Source of the DNA: Stygiobacter electus
Lineage (GTDB): Bacteria; Bacteroidota; Ignavibacteria; Ignavibacteriales; Melioribacteraceae
Reading direction: 5' to 3'
Assembly: GCA_029210465.1 (NCBI GenBank)
Contig: JARGDL010000002.1
Location: 1 to 64,000, forward strand
Length of the DNA stretch: 64,000 nt
Shown: one piece after another, positions 45,911 through 56,225 of the stretch
Layout: every line of letters begins with the position of its first letter
How positions within the stretch are numbered: the first letter of the stretch is position 1
Notes under the pieces: generated by a model
What the model was told of the DNA's origin: nothing
The model's input: the letters and a program-made list of their open reading frames with translations, nothing else
The model's database searches: none
Translations under genes and position numbers: made by a program

Positions 45911-48900
45911 TTTAACCCCATATCAAGAAAAGGCAATTGATTTTAAAAAACATATTTCACTTGTTGCTAATGCTGGTTCAGGAAAAACGCATGTTTTAGT
46001 TAATCGGTTTGTTGAAATTTATTTAAATGAAGAAATTGATATTAATGAAATAGTCGCAATAACTTTTACTGATAAAGCGGCAGGTGAATTAAAAAGAAAA
46101 ATTTCAACTTTTGTTAATGAAAAGATTGAATCAGAAAGTGATAATGTTAAAAAACAAAAATTAATTAAGCTTAAAAGTGAATTAGTTGAAGCTAATATTT
46201 CTACGATTCATTCTTTCTGTAAAAATTTATTAAATGAATATTCGACAGAAGCTGAGATAGATGCTTCATTTACTCTCGTTGATGAGTCTTCAGCTCAGGA
46301 ACTCAAAGAAATTAGCGTTGAAGAAATGTTACAAACATATCTTTTAGATGAAACACAATCAGTTGATTTAAAAAAACTTATAAGAATATTTGGATCTAAA
46401 AATAATTTAAGAGAAGAATTAATAAATTCATTAGACAAAAGAAAAACAATAGAAAATCTGTATGAAAATTTTTATCAATATGATGAAGAAATTATTTCAA
46501 ATTGGTTTGATAAAAATTACGATGAATTATTTACTAAATATTTTGAAGATACAATAAACAAATTTATTGATTCAATTAAAGTTGTCAATAAAATTGTTCT
46601 GAGTATAAAACCAGATAACAAAATTGCAAATGAAGTTGCAATTCTTTTAAATAAAGAGATAGAAACTTTACAGAAAAAAATAGAATTTTTAATTAGCGTA
46701 AAAGAAAAAGTATTTACAAAAAATCCTATAAAGCTACTTACTAGAGGATATAGTAATGTAATTAAAGATGAATTAATAGAAATTATATTTATAAACTCTC
46801 AAGTGAAAGATTTATATGAAGTAATATCATATCATGATAAAAAGTTATATCACAAGAGATTAGCACTTATTGGGAAATTATTAATCAATTTATTATTTGA
46901 GATAAATAAAAATTATACGCAGAAAAAGAAGCAAAAGAGTTATTTAGACTTTGAAGATCTTCTTTTGCTTACCAAAAAAATATTGCAAAATGAAGAAGTT
47001 CAAAAGTCTCTCCAAAATAAATATAAGTTTATAATGATTGATGAATATCAAGATACAAATGCAATTCAGTATGAAATAATAATGCCGATATTAGAAGATC
47101 TTAAAAAAGGAAATTTATTTGTAGTTGGAGATGAAAAACAAAGTATCTATGCTTTTCGAGATGCAGAGCTAGAAGTATTTGAGTTGACAAAAAATAAAAT
47201 TGGGAATGAAAACCGTAATGGACTTTTATTCTTACCGCATAGTTTTAGAATGCAATCACGATTAATACTTTTTATAAATCAATTGTTTGAAAAATTATTT
47301 GATAACCCCAAAAAAGATTTTAATGAAGTTGAATATAAAAAATTAATTTCTACGAAAGATGATTTATCAAAAGGTAAAGTTGGAATTTTAATTGCGGAAG
47401 AGGATAAAAATGTTCATGAAGAAACATTGGTTTCAAAAAAAATATTAGAAATTATAAGAAATAATAATCAATATACCTTTAGAGATTTTGCTATTCTATG
47501 TCGAAAAAGAAAATCTTTTAAAAAACTTGAAATAGAATTTGTGAAACATAAAATACCTTTTACTATTGTTGGCGGGAAAGGTTTTTATCAACAACAAACT
47601 ATTTATGATATTTACAATTTTTTAAGTTTTATCTTAAATCCAAATGATGATACATCTCTTGTTGGAGTATTACGATCTCCACTGTTTAATTATTCGGACT
47701 TAGATATTTTTAACATAAGCCAATCTGTTGGAAATACTTTTTATGAAAAACTTAAAAGTTATTCGAAAGCAGAAGATAATCACTTAAACACAATTGATAT
47801 TTTAGAAAAAAATATTAAATATTCTAAAAGTCTTTCAATAGAAAAAATTATTAGAAATATCTTAATTGATACTCAATATTGGTCATTTATTTCAAGCAAA
47901 GAAAATTCTGAACAGGAAATTGTAAACATTGAAAAACTTATTAGCATTGCAAGAGATTTCAATAGACAACCTTTTAAAAATCTTTATGATTTTGTTATAA
48001 CATTAAAGTCATTAATCGAAGTAGAAGAAGACGAAGGACAAGCTCCAATATCTGATGAACAAAATTCTGTTAAAATTATGACAATACATCAATCAAAAGG
48101 ACTTGAATTTCCAATCGTATTTTTGTTTGATACTAATAGTTCAAACAACAGAAATTCTGTAAAAGAAAAATCTTTTTATATAGATAAAACTTTTGGTGTT
48201 ATAACAAAAATTCCATTAAACAACTACTTTGATAATTATTCTAAAACACCAATTGGAACTATTTATGAATATACTGTAAAAAGAAAAGATGTTGCTGAAA
48301 TAAAAAGACTATTTTATGTGGCAGCTACAAGATCACAAGACGAGCTTTACATCTCAGCCTCTATTAAAAAAGATAAAATTGAAAAAAATTCTTTCTTTGA
48401 AATGTTAAATAGTATTTATAATGTGGTCAATAAAGATAAATTAACTATATCTGATGAAATAGAATTAATGTTAAAAGAAAATAACTACGAGTTAAAAAAA
48501 GAAATTTGTGATTTAGAAATTAATATTGAAAAAGAAATTCAAGACTATCCAACAGAAAATGAAGAGAAGGTCTCTAAAAATTTTGATAAAATATATAAGC
48601 AAATAGTTCAAGATAAACCCAAAGATGAAATAATTTCAGCAACTAAAATTGCTATTTATGAACAATGCCCGGTTAAATATCAATTAACTTATGAATTAGG
48701 ATTTCAGCCAATTTTAGAAATAATTAAGAAAAAAGAAAATCAGTTTGAATATCAACCAAAGGAAGAAGAAAATTTTGTTCAATCCAAAGTAAGAGGAAAA
48801 GTAATTCATAAAATATTAAGTAAGGAAAGTCAAGAAGAAAGATTACAAGATATTTTAGTTCAAGAATTAAAAAGGGAAAATATAGAAGGTATAAACATTT

Positions 48901-49397
48901 ATGATTCTATTATAAAAGATTTAGAACAATTTTATAACTCAACTACTTACAGTGAATTAAAAAGATATAATAATTATAGAAATGAATATGAAGTTTATTC
49001 AAAACAAAATGATTATATTCTTTATGGCATAATTGATAAACTGATAATTAAAAAAAATGAATTAATAATAATAGATTATAAAACTGATAATATAACAACA
49101 GAAGAAATTCATGAACGCGCACTTAATTATTTTCCTCAATTGAAATTCTATGCAGTGGTATTGAATAAATTATATCCTGAACTTAAAAGTTATACATTGC
49201 AATTAATCTTCATAAAACACCCAGAAGAAAAAGTAATAAAAAAAATAAATCATGATGATGTTTTTCTGTATGAGGAAAAGATAAAAACTTCGATTCAAGA
49301 AATTTATAATCAAAACTATATGCCAAATAAAAAGCATTGTCAATTGTGTCATTATTTTATAGAAGGGAAGTCATGCGTAAAAGAAATTCAATTTTAA
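45903..49397 (+). CDS. AddA/RecB-like helicase-nuclease with an iron-sulfur-type cysteine set
   Basis: The 1164-residue protein has a UvrD-type superfamily 1 helicase core: Walker A ANAGSGKTHVLV near residues 19-30, AITFTDKAAGEL, FIMIDEYQDTN, VVGDEKQSIYAFRDAE, TIHQSKGLEFPIVF and LFYVAATRSQDELY. The C-terminal end is a RecB-family nuclease: GKVIHKIL, IIDYKTD and the following QLKFYAVVL. A cysteine in EQCPVKYQL plus CQLCHYFIEGKSC near the C-terminus match the iron-sulfur staple of AddB/AdnA nucleases. No AddB or RecC gene is nearby. It probably works in double-strand break processing. Confidence 0.85.
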   Translation: MSNLTPYQEKAIDFKKHISLVANAGSGKTHVLVNRFVEIYLNEEIDINEIVAITFTDKAAGELKRKISTFVNEKIESESDNVKKQKLIKLKSELVEANISTIHSFCKNLLNEYSTEAEIDASFTLVDESSAQELKEISVEEMLQTYLLDETQSVDLKKLIRIFGSKNNLREELINSLDKRKTIENLYENFYQYDEEIISNWFDKNYDELFTKYFEDTINKFIDSIKVVNKIVLSIKPDNKIANEVAILLNKEIETLQKKIEFLISVKEKVFTKNPIKLLTRGYSNVIKDELIEIIFINSQVKDLYEVISYHDKKLYHKRLALIGKLLINLLFEINKNYTQKKKQKSYLDFEDLLLLTKKILQNEEVQKSLQNKYKFIMIDEYQDTNAIQYEIIMPILEDLKKGNLFVVGDEKQSIYAFRDAELEVFELTKNKIGNENRNGLLFLPHSFRMQSRLILFINQLFEKLFDNPKKDFNEVEYKKLISTKDDLSKGKVGILIAEEDKNVHEETLVSKKILEIIRNNNQYTFRDFAILCRKRKSFKKLEIEFVKHKIPFTIVGGKGFYQQQTIYDIYNFLSFILNPNDDTSLVGVLRSPLFNYSDLDIFNISQSVGNTFYEKLKSYSKAEDNHLNTIDILEKNIKYSKSLSIEKIIRNILIDTQYWSFISSKENSEQEIVNIEKLISIARDFNRQPFKNLYDFVITLKSLIEVEEDEGQAPISDEQNSVKIMTIHQSKGLEFPIVFLFDTNSSNNRNSVKEKSFYIDKTFGVITKIPLNNYFDNYSKTPIGTIYEYTVKRKDVAEIKRLFYVAATRSQDELYISASIKKDKIEKNSFFEMLNSIYNVVNKDKLTISDEIELMLKENNYELKKEICDLEINIEKEIQDYPTENEEKVSKNFDKIYKQIVQDKPKDEIISATKIAIYEQCPVKYQLTYELGFQPILEIIKKKENQFEYQPKEEENFVQSKVRGKVIHKILSKESQEERLQDILVQELKRENIEGINIYDSIIKDLEQFYNSTTYSELKRYNNYRNEYEVYSKQNDYILYGIIDKLIIKKNELIIIDYKTDNITTEEIHERALNYFPQLKFYAVVLNKLYPELKSYTLQLIFIKHPEEKVIKKINHDDVFLYEEKIKTSIQEIYNQNYMPNKKHCQLCHYFIEGKSCVKEIQF

Positions 49398-50443
49398 TTA
49401 TAACACTTTTAATCATTTTACAAATTGGTTGCACGAAAGTAATAGTTTATAATGTACCGCTCTATGAACAGCCAATTGATTGGAAAGAAATATCAACAAG
49501 AAACAAAACCATTAGTGAATACTCTAAATATTTAAATGGAAAAAAAATATTTTTAGATGCTGGTCATGGTGGTGAAGACAGAAAAAATAAAAGCCATAAT
49601 GGTGAAATTATTGAAGCAGATGTTAATTTAAGAGTGGTGCTAAACCTAAAGTCATATTTAGAGCAAGCTGGTGCTATAGTTTTTTTATCTCGTGATAAAG
49701 ATACAACTGTTCAATTGGGTGATCGTTCTGAACTTGCAAATAAAAGGAATGTTGATTTATTCATTAGTATTCATCATAACGCTCCATCAAAAGTTGAAGA
49801 TGATTATACAAATTATACATCAGTTTATTATCATGCTTTTGAAAATGATTACGAGCATGAACCTTGCAATAAAGATTTAGCTCGTTATATTCAAAGAGAT
49901 TTATCTTATGTTATGAACAATCCCAGTGGTCTTGGTTCATTTGATGGAACATATTCTGATTATAATATTTATCCCAAAGAAGGTTTTTCTGTTTTAAGAA
50001 AAACAAAAGCACAAGCTGTTTTAGTTGAATGTGCTTTCCATACCAGTAGATTTGAAGAGATGAGATTAAACAACGAAGAATTCAATCAAATTCAAGCTTG
50101 GGGAATTTTTAGAGGTTTGGCTAAATATTTTAAAGCAGAAATTCCATCATTAACATTTTTAGAAGACAGTACAAGTTATTCAGATTCCGTTGCAACTTTA
50201 TTCTTTCGATTTGATAATCAACAAAAAATAAATTCAAGATCCATACAAATATTTTTTAATAAAAACGAATCAGAATATTCTTTTGATAAAAATCAAAATA
50301 TACTTGCTATTCCAGTAAAGTTAATTAACACAAATCCATTTGAGATAAAAATAATAGCTTCGAACAACAATGGAAATCATCTAAGAAAAACTTTTTACAA
50401 TTTTAAAATTGATGAAAATAAAAAAATCAGATTGATAGAATAA
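49373..50443 (+). CDS. N-acetylmuramoyl-L-alanine amidase (Amidase_3), lipoprotein
   Basis: The 356-residue protein has a lipobox (LILQIGC) and a zinc amidase domain (about 50-240): LDAGHGGEDR, EIIEADVNLRVVLNLKSYLEQ, VFLSRDKD, SIHHNA and catalytic Glu in VLVECAF. It cleaves peptide stems from peptidoglycan in the periplasm. ATG 49373 follows AGAAGGGA; it lies 25 bases inside the helicase gene. The last 110 residues are a poorly conserved beta-rich tail. Confidence 0.88.
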   Translation: MRKRNSILIITLLIILQIGCTKVIVYNVPLYEQPIDWKEISTRNKTISEYSKYLNGKKIFLDAGHGGEDRKNKSHNGEIIEADVNLRVVLNLKSYLEQAGAIVFLSRDKDTTVQLGDRSELANKRNVDLFISIHHNAPSKVEDDYTNYTSVYYHAFENDYEHEPCNKDLARYIQRDLSYVMNNPSGLGSFDGTYSDYNIYPKEGFSVLRKTKAQAVLVECAFHTSRFEEMRLNNEEFNQIQAWGIFRGLAKYFKAEIPSLTFLEDSTSYSDSVATLFFRFDNQQKINSRSIQIFFNKNESEYSFDKNQNILAIPVKLINTNPFEIKIIASNNNGNHLRKTFYNFKIDENKKIRLIE

Positions 50444-50444
50444 A

Positions 50445-51779
50445 TTATAAACTTTTTTTAGCATCAATTTTTTCGGTTATTATTTTAAATATCCAAAGTG
50501 AAATGGCGGCCACAAACCCAATAGCTAAAAAATAAAACCAAATAACATGTGCATTTGAATAATAAGATACCCTTTCAATTTCAGAAATTCCAACCGGCAA
50601 CGTTTTAGGATCGGGGCAATATTTATCAAGTAAAAATCCTGACATAATAAAACCAATCAAAGCAGAAAAAAAAGAATGTAAATGACTAAAACCCAAATAA
50701 ACACCTTCTTCACCTTTGGGTGCTTGAAAAGAAAAATACTCGAGGAATCTTGGAGAAATAAAACACTCAGCTAATCCTTGAATTGCAATTCCAATTATCA
50801 TCATTATAGTTAATGGGTGCAAAGAAAACAAACCAAGCATATCAACTGAATCACCAGTTAAATTAAATAACCATTGACTGCTTGCCATTGCTAAAGCAGA
50901 GAAAGGCATCAAGAGCATACCAATGAACATTGATGTAACAGCTTTTTTCTTTTTCATAAGATTAGTTATAACTACTACAAACAAAACAACAATGGCAGGA
51001 TTAACATTTGCAATCCATTCAGGTTTAGCACTTTCACCGAGTAAACGAATAACATACTTTGGCATTGTTGCATACATCTGTTGTTGGATTATCCAAAATC
51101 CAGCAACAATCAAAGTTAGTACAACTAATCTTGGTTTTGAAAAAACTTTTTTGAGTGAATTTAATACATCAGAAATTTTTTTTGTTTGATGCGAAATATC
51201 AATTGGCTTAAAAAAGAAAATTGCAAATAACATAGCAAGTAAAGACATTCCTGCAGAAAAGAAATTAACATATTCTAAACCAATTCCTTGTCTTATGTAA
51301 GGGACAAAAGTTTTTCCTGTAAAAGAACCAATATTAACAACCCAATAAAAGAGTGAATAACCACGAGCACGATTTTCTTCGCTCGTTAATTTTGCCACTG
51401 TTCCAGTTATCAATGGTTTTATGAATGAACCACCTATTAATGAAATTAAAAGAAAAAATAATACAAAAACTTTTTCGTGATATAAACCGAGTAATGTATA
51501 GCCGATTGTTAAAAGTCCAAATGCAAGGATTAATCCGTTTTTAAAACCAATTTTATCAGATACAGCACCAGCAAATGGTGGAAGTAAATAAAGTAATGCA
51601 TAAAATACACCAGCTACAACACCAGTTTCTTTGTCATTAAAACCAACAATATCAGTTAGATATAAAGTTAGCACAATGAAGAAACCATAATAAGCCGCAC
51701 GTTCAAAAAGTTCCATTATGTTTGCAATCCAAAATTCTTTTGGAAATTTCCATGAGATACTTTTATTTGCTTCAGTCAT
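50445..51779 (-). CDS. Major facilitator superfamily transporter, POT-like
   Basis: A 444-residue protein with about 12 membrane segments. The first segment, FWIANIMELFERAAYYGFFIVLTLYL, and the following GVFYALLYLLPPFAGAVSDKIGFKNGLI recall proton-coupled oligopeptide transporters (E..ER..YYG), although other signature residues of that family are not clear. The substrate is unknown. It has a single-gene layout, convergent with the amidase gene. Confidence 0.75.
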   Translation of the reverse strand: MTEANKSISWKFPKEFWIANIMELFERAAYYGFFIVLTLYLTDIVGFNDKETGVVAGVFYALLYLLPPFAGAVSDKIGFKNGLILAFGLLTIGYTLLGLYHEKVFVLFFLLISLIGGSFIKPLITGTVAKLTSEENRARGYSLFYWVVNIGSFTGKTFVPYIRQGIGLEYVNFFSAGMSLLAMLFAIFFFKPIDISHQTKKISDVLNSLKKVFSKPRLVVLTLIVAGFWIIQQQMYATMPKYVIRLLGESAKPEWIANVNPAIVVLFVVVITNLMKKKKAVTSMFIGMLLMPFSALAMASSQWLFNLTGDSVDMLGLFSLHPLTIMMIIGIAIQGLAECFISPRFLEYFSFQAPKGEEGVYLGFSHLHSFFSALIGFIMSGFLLDKYCPDPKTLPVGISEIERVSYYSNAHVIWFYFLAIGFVAAISLWIFKIITEKIDAKKSL

Positions 51780-51854
51780 TTTGCCTCAAAAAATTTTTAT
51801 AAAGATAACAAAAAATTACTAGCAGAATAAATATTCACGAAAAAAAGTTTGAAG

Positions 51855-51862
51855 TATCTTTG
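51855..51862 (+). promoter_or_regulatory. -7 promoter element before the IMPDH/GMPR gene
   Basis: TATCTTTG matches TAnnTTTG exactly, and the predicted start is about 40 bases before the ATG at 51908. No -33 TTTG at the right distance was found. Confidence 0.45.
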
Positions 51863-51907
51863 CTTAAGATTAATTTCACAATTGGAAATTTTAAAATTGA
51901 GGAATAA

Positions 51908-52924
51908 ATGAAAATCTATACTAAAAAAGATTTAAACGAATATTCATTATCACTTACATATGATGATATTTCACTTGTACCAAAGGAAATTTCACAAGTA
52001 AAAAGCAGGACAGAAGTAAATATAAAATCAAAATTTTTAGGTATTGATTTAAGTGTCCCGGTTTTAGCAAGTCCAATGGATACTGTTTGCGGAATTGAAA
52101 TGGCAAGAGAATTAAATTCTCTTGGTTGTATAGGAATAGTCAATAGATTTGATTCATCTTTAGAAGAATTATTCAAAGATGAAAAATCAAGTGAAGGTGT
52201 TCAAGCCGTTTCAATTGGACTTAATGCAGAAGATGAACTTTTAGAAAAAATTGCCGAGAAAAATTTTTTAGTATGTATCGACACAGCAAATGCAAACAAC
52301 GCACACGTACTAAAAAAATGTGAAGAGGTTAAAAAGAAATACAATTTAAAAGTTATAATAGGTAATGTTGCTCATGGCGAAACCTTAACTCGGTTGGTTG
52401 ATGCTGGTGCAGATGCTGTAAGAATTGGAATTGGTGGTGGTAGTATGTGTACGACTTCAATTCAAACTGGAATTGGTATTGGACAAGTTTCATCATTACT
52501 TGATGTTTATTTTCATCGTGAAGAATTGAAATTAAATATTGCCTTAATTGCTGATGGGGGAATCAAAAGTCCAGGTGATGTGGCAAAAGCTTTAGCTGCT
52601 GGTGCTGATATAGTAATGTTGGGAAGAATGCTTGCTGGTACAAAAGAAACACCCGGTGAAGTTATAAAATACAACGATCAGCTTTGGAAAAAATATCGCG
52701 GCTCGGCTTCTTTTGGTGTTAAAATGAAAGGTGAATTTATTGAAGGTGAGGAAACTATGGTCCCTTACAAAGGACCAGTCCAAAATGTAATTAATTCAAT
52801 TAGTGATGGATTAAAAAGTTCAATGAGTTATTTGAATTGTAACTCGCTTGATGAATTAAAACATAAAGATTGTTTTGCAATTTTAAGCACAAGCAGTTAT
52901 ATAGAAAGATTACCTAAAAAATAA
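51908..52924 (+). CDS. IMP dehydrogenase / GMP reductase family protein
   Basis: A 338-residue TIM-barrel protein without CBS domains, the size of a GMP reductase. It has [40 protein letters not shown] with the catalytic Cys, [28 protein letters not shown] and KYRGSASFG. In place of the usual GPGS it has GGGS before the catalytic Cys, and the flap differs from classical IMPDH. It either interconverts IMP and XMP or reduces GMP; I cannot tell which. The gene is single and ends directly against the convergent cupin gene. Confidence 0.82.
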   Translation: MKIYTKKDLNEYSLSLTYDDISLVPKEISQVKSRTEVNIKSKFLGIDLSVPVLASPMDTVCGIEMARELNSLGCIGIVNRFDSSLEELFKDEKSSEGVQAVSIGLNAEDELLEKIAEKNFLVCIDTANANNAHVLKKCEEVKKKYNLKVIIGNVAHGETLTRLVDAGADAVRIGIGGGSMCTTSIQTGIGIGQVSSLLDVYFHREELKLNIALIADGGIKSPGDVAKALAAGADIVMLGRMLAGTKETPGEVIKYNDQLWKKYRGSASFGVKMKGEFIEGEETMVPYKGPVQNVINSISDGLKSSMSYLNCNSLDELKHKDCFAILSTSSYIERLPKK

Positions 52925-53290
52925 TTAACTGTTTTCTCTTTGAACTCTATCAATAGTAAAAGCAGGAATACAAACTGAAACATATTCACATTTTTCTTCA
53001 AAGGGATTCGAGTATCTTACTCGGGTTCCTTTTTTTATTATTATTGATTGATTCTTTTCAAGTAGAATTTTTTCATCTTCAACTTCGATTAATTTTTTCC
53101 CTGAAATGATAAAAGTTATTTCATCAAATTCAGGTGTCTGAAATGGTTCACTCCAACCTGCAGGTGCAATCATATGTGCAAAACTAAAATCACCATGATT
53201 TTTACTTGCAAATCCGAAATGTTCTTCGATTAATTTACCATCATTTGTTGGAACTATAAACGGTGATGTTTGTACTTCATACTTTTTCAT
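52925..53290 (-). CDS. Cupin-domain protein
   Basis: The 121-residue single-cupin protein has the two barrel motifs in degenerate form (HMIAPAGWSEPFQTPEFDEITFIISGK, and IKKGTRVRYSNPFEEKCEYVSVCIPAF). The usual metal-binding His residues are mostly missing. It follows copA by 2 bases and is likely in its operon, though its link with copper is not known. Confidence 0.75.
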   Translation of the reverse strand: MKKYEVQTSPFIVPTNDGKLIEEHFGFASKNHGDFSFAHMIAPAGWSEPFQTPEFDEITFIISGKKLIEVEDEKILLEKNQSIIIKKGTRVRYSNPFEEKCEYVSVCIPAFTIDRVQRENS

Positions 53291-53292
53291 TT

Positions 53293-55512
53293 TTATAATT
53301 TTTTTGTTTTTATTCTTAATGAATTAGTTACAACACTTACAGAACTTAATGACATTGCTAATGCAGCTATCATAGGATTTAATTTACCAAATGCAGCTAA
53401 TGGAATTAAAATTACATTATAAAAAAATGCCCAAAACAAATTTTGTTTTATAATATTTAAAGTGATTTTGGAAAGTTTAATTGCTTTTGGTATTAACTTT
53501 AAATTTCCCGAAACTAATGTAATTTGAGAACTCTCAATTGCTATATCAGTTCCGGTTCCAATTGCAAAACTTATATCAGCTTGAGCTAATGCCGGAGAAT
53601 CATTAATGCCATCACCAACCATTGCAACTATTTCATTTTTACTTTGATACTGTTTAACAATTTCACTTTTTTGGTCAGGTAGAACTTCAGCTTTGAATTC
53701 ATCTATATTTATTTCATTTGCAATCTTTTGTGCAGAATTTTTATTATCACCTGTAATCATCACTGTTTTGATTTGTAGATTTTTAAGTTTGTTTATAGCT
53801 TCTAAAGAAGAATCTTTTATTTTATCTTCAATTTGAATAATTCCTTTAAGGTCGTTTTCAATTGCAACGTATATAACTGAATTTGAATTTTCATCATTAA
53901 ATTCATTTGTTGTTTTGTCTAAATTCAATTTTATAGAGAACTCTTTCATCAAATTTAAATTTCCAATTACAAGATTTTTATTTTCAACTGAACCAACAAT
54001 CCCAAAACCTGAAAGATTTTTGAAATAATCAGGTTGTAACATTTCAATATTTTTTTCTTGAGCATATTTAACTATAGCTTTTGCGATTGGATGTTCAGAA
54101 TTTTTTTCTAGTGAAGCAACTAATTTTAATAATTCGTTTACATCATAATCATAATTAAAAATATTTTTTACAATTGGATTACCTTCAGTTAATGTACCGG
54201 TTTTATCAAAAATAATAGTTGATATTTTTTGTGCGACTTCTAAACTTTCTCCATTTCTTATTAAAATTCCATTTTGTGCGGCTAATCCAGTTGATACAAT
54301 TATTGCTGTTGGAGTTGCTAAACCTAAAGCACAAGGACATGCAACAATTAAAACGGCAATGAAATTAGTTAAAGCATTTGTAAATGCATTTTCACTTCCT
54401 AAAATCATCCAAAATAAAAATGTAATTATCGCAATTATCATTACAGCAGGTACAAAAATAGAAGCAACTTTATCTACTAATTTTTGTATCGGTGGTTTTG
54501 ATGCTTGTGCTGTTTCTACAAGTTTAATTATTTGACCTAAAATACTATTATCACCTGTTGCGGTAACACGAAACTGAAATGAACCGGTAAGATTAATTGT
54601 CCCGCCAATTACTTTTGAGTTAATTTTTTTATCAACAGGAATACTTTCGCCACTTATCATGCTTTCATTTATCGTTGTTTCTCCACTGATAACAATTCCG
54701 TCAGCTGGTATGGATTCACCTGGTTTTATTTTAACAACGTCACCTAGTTTTAATTCATTAATTGAAATTTGTTTTTCAATTCCATCCACAATAATTGTTG
54801 TTACTTTAGGTTTGAGTTCAATTAATTTTTTAATTGCTTCATTTGTCTTTCTTTTTGATCTATGCTCAAGAATTTTTCCAAACAAAATTAGTGTAATTAT
54901 TACTGCGGCAGTTTCATAATAAACATGTAACTGTCCATGATTCGAGATTTCATTTGGGAATAATGTAACAAAAACACTATAACCATAAGCTGAAGCTGTT
55001 CCAATTGCTACTAAAGAATTCATTTCAAAGCTTAGGTGTTTTAAGTTTTTCCAAAAAGTACTATAAAATCTTTTTCCTGAAATAAAAATTATTGGAGTGG
55101 TTAAGATCAATAAAATATTATTTGTATAATTTATATTAAATGGCCAAATTAAATGAAAGAAATGAAAATCTTTTAACATACTTATTAAAAAAACAGGGAT
55201 GGTAATAATTAAAGCAAGAGTAAAATCTTTTTTTAGTAATTCAAAATATTCGTCTTTAATAGTTATATCTTGAGTATCAAAATTTTTAGAAGTTGCACTT
55301 TCATTTTCAATTTTTAACTTATAGCCATAATCTTCAATTTCTTTGGCAACTGAATTTAAATCAAGATTCTCATCAGCTTCAAAAGTTACACTTTCATTTG
55401 CAAGATTTACACTTACATTTTTTACAGTTTCAAATTTTCCAATAATTTTTTCAACTCGTGTAACACAGCTTGCACATGTCATGCCTTCGACAGGGAAATT
55501 GTATTTTTTCAT
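53293..55512 (-). CDS. copA: Copper-exporting P-type ATPase
   Basis: The 739-residue P1B-type ATPase has an N-terminal heavy-metal domain with GMTCASC (residues 10-16), eight membrane segments, the metal-transport motif CPC at residues 392-394, the phosphorylated Asp436 in DKTGTLTEG, the HP motif in SEHPIAKA and the hinge MVGDGINDSPALAQAD. Features are those of Cu(I) exporters. The N-terminal HMA domain is single. It overlaps copZ by 4 bases. Confidence 0.95.
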   Translation of the reverse strand: MKKYNFPVEGMTCASCVTRVEKIIGKFETVKNVSVNLANESVTFEADENLDLNSVAKEIEDYGYKLKIENESATSKNFDTQDITIKDEYFELLKKDFTLALIITIPVFLISMLKDFHFFHLIWPFNINYTNNILLILTTPIIFISGKRFYSTFWKNLKHLSFEMNSLVAIGTASAYGYSVFVTLFPNEISNHGQLHVYYETAAVIITLILFGKILEHRSKRKTNEAIKKLIELKPKVTTIIVDGIEKQISINELKLGDVVKIKPGESIPADGIVISGETTINESMISGESIPVDKKINSKVIGGTINLTGSFQFRVTATGDNSILGQIIKLVETAQASKPPIQKLVDKVASIFVPAVMIIAIITFLFWMILGSENAFTNALTNFIAVLIVACPCALGLATPTAIIVSTGLAAQNGILIRNGESLEVAQKISTIIFDKTGTLTEGNPIVKNIFNYDYDVNELLKLVASLEKNSEHPIAKAIVKYAQEKNIEMLQPDYFKNLSGFGIVGSVENKNLVIGNLNLMKEFSIKLNLDKTTNEFNDENSNSVIYVAIENDLKGIIQIEDKIKDSSLEAINKLKNLQIKTVMITGDNKNSAQKIANEINIDEFKAEVLPDQKSEIVKQYQSKNEIVAMVGDGINDSPALAQADISFAIGTGTDIAIESSQITLVSGNLKLIPKAIKLSKITLNIIKQNLFWAFFYNVILIPLAAFGKLNPMIAALAMSLSSVSVVTNSLRIKTKKL

Positions 55513-55709
55513 TTTACAACTTTATAACCGGCTTCTTCAATTGCTTTCTCAATTTCATTTTCTGAAACTTTTGAATCATCAAATTTTACTTTGGCAGAAC
55601 CAATTTCAACATCAAAAGATTCTAATTGTAATTTAGATAATTCTTTTTTTACTGCCATAACACAATGATGACAAGTCATTCCGCTGACTTGTAAAACTAA
55701 TTCTTTCAT
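55509..55709 (-). CDS. copZ: Copper chaperone (heavy-metal-associated domain protein)
   Basis: A 66-residue single HMA-domain protein with the metal motif GMTCHHC and the ferredoxin-like pattern (AVKKELSKLQLESFDVEIGSAKVKF, AIEEAGYKVVK). It likely delivers Cu(I) to CopA, whose gene overlaps its stop by 4 bases. AAAAAAGGAAG precedes the start. It lies 12 bases after the small membrane protein gene at 55722-56177, so it is probably in the same transcript. Confidence 0.9.
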   Translation of the reverse strand: MKELVLQVSGMTCHHCVMAVKKELSKLQLESFDVEIGSAKVKFDDSKVSENEIEKAIEEAGYKVVK

Positions 55710-55721
55710 AATCTTCCTTTT

Positions 55722-56177
55722 TTATTTGGGTTTTTTGTTTTCAGTTTTAAGAGTAAATAATTTATCATTCTCCTCATCAGCATATTTTTCTAAGATGTCG
55801 CCATTTAAAGCACTCAAGTCTTTTGATTTCTTTTGTTCTTCTTTACTATTTAATGGTTGTTTTGGAGTTTTGAGAATTTCAACGCGCGGTTGCTTTTCTT
55901 TACTTTGTCTGACTACTTCATTTTGTGGTTTTGAAGGAATTTGTTTACGTGGTTGCTCTTTTTTTCTTGCTGGAATTTCTTTTGTAATGTGAGTTAGTCT
56001 TTTCTTTACATGCTGAACAAAATTCTTTTCTAACTCAATTTGTGGAATATTTAAGAAATTCTTTTGAGGTATAGATTTTTGTTTTATCTTAAAAGATATA
56101 TAAGATAATCCTAAAACTATAACTGCTAAAACAGTTACTATTTTTAATGCTGTTATTACAATTGGTACTAATTCCAT
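55722..56177 (-). CDS. Small membrane-anchored protein with basic linker, pair member 1
   Basis: The 151-residue protein has one N-terminal membrane segment (about 5-30) after MELVPIVITAL, then YISFKIKQK, a highly basic, proline-rich low-complexity linker (about 45-115) and a short C-terminal motif, NGDILEKYADEEND. I do not recognise a family. The same start (LVPI, YISFK) and end (DILxxYAD) appear in the gene at 56268-56738. The gene is upstream of copZ and copA in the same direction. Confidence 0.6.
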   Translation of the reverse strand: MELVPIVITALKIVTVLAVIVLGLSYISFKIKQKSIPQKNFLNIPQIELEKNFVQHVKKRLTHITKEIPARKKEQPRKQIPSKPQNEVVRQSKEKQPRVEILKTPKQPLNSKEEQKKSKDLSALNGDILEKYADEENDKLFTLKTENKKPK

Positions 56178-56225
56178 GATTCGAACTTACAAAAAATGAT
56201 ATAAGTTTCAAATTTTGGTAAGCTA

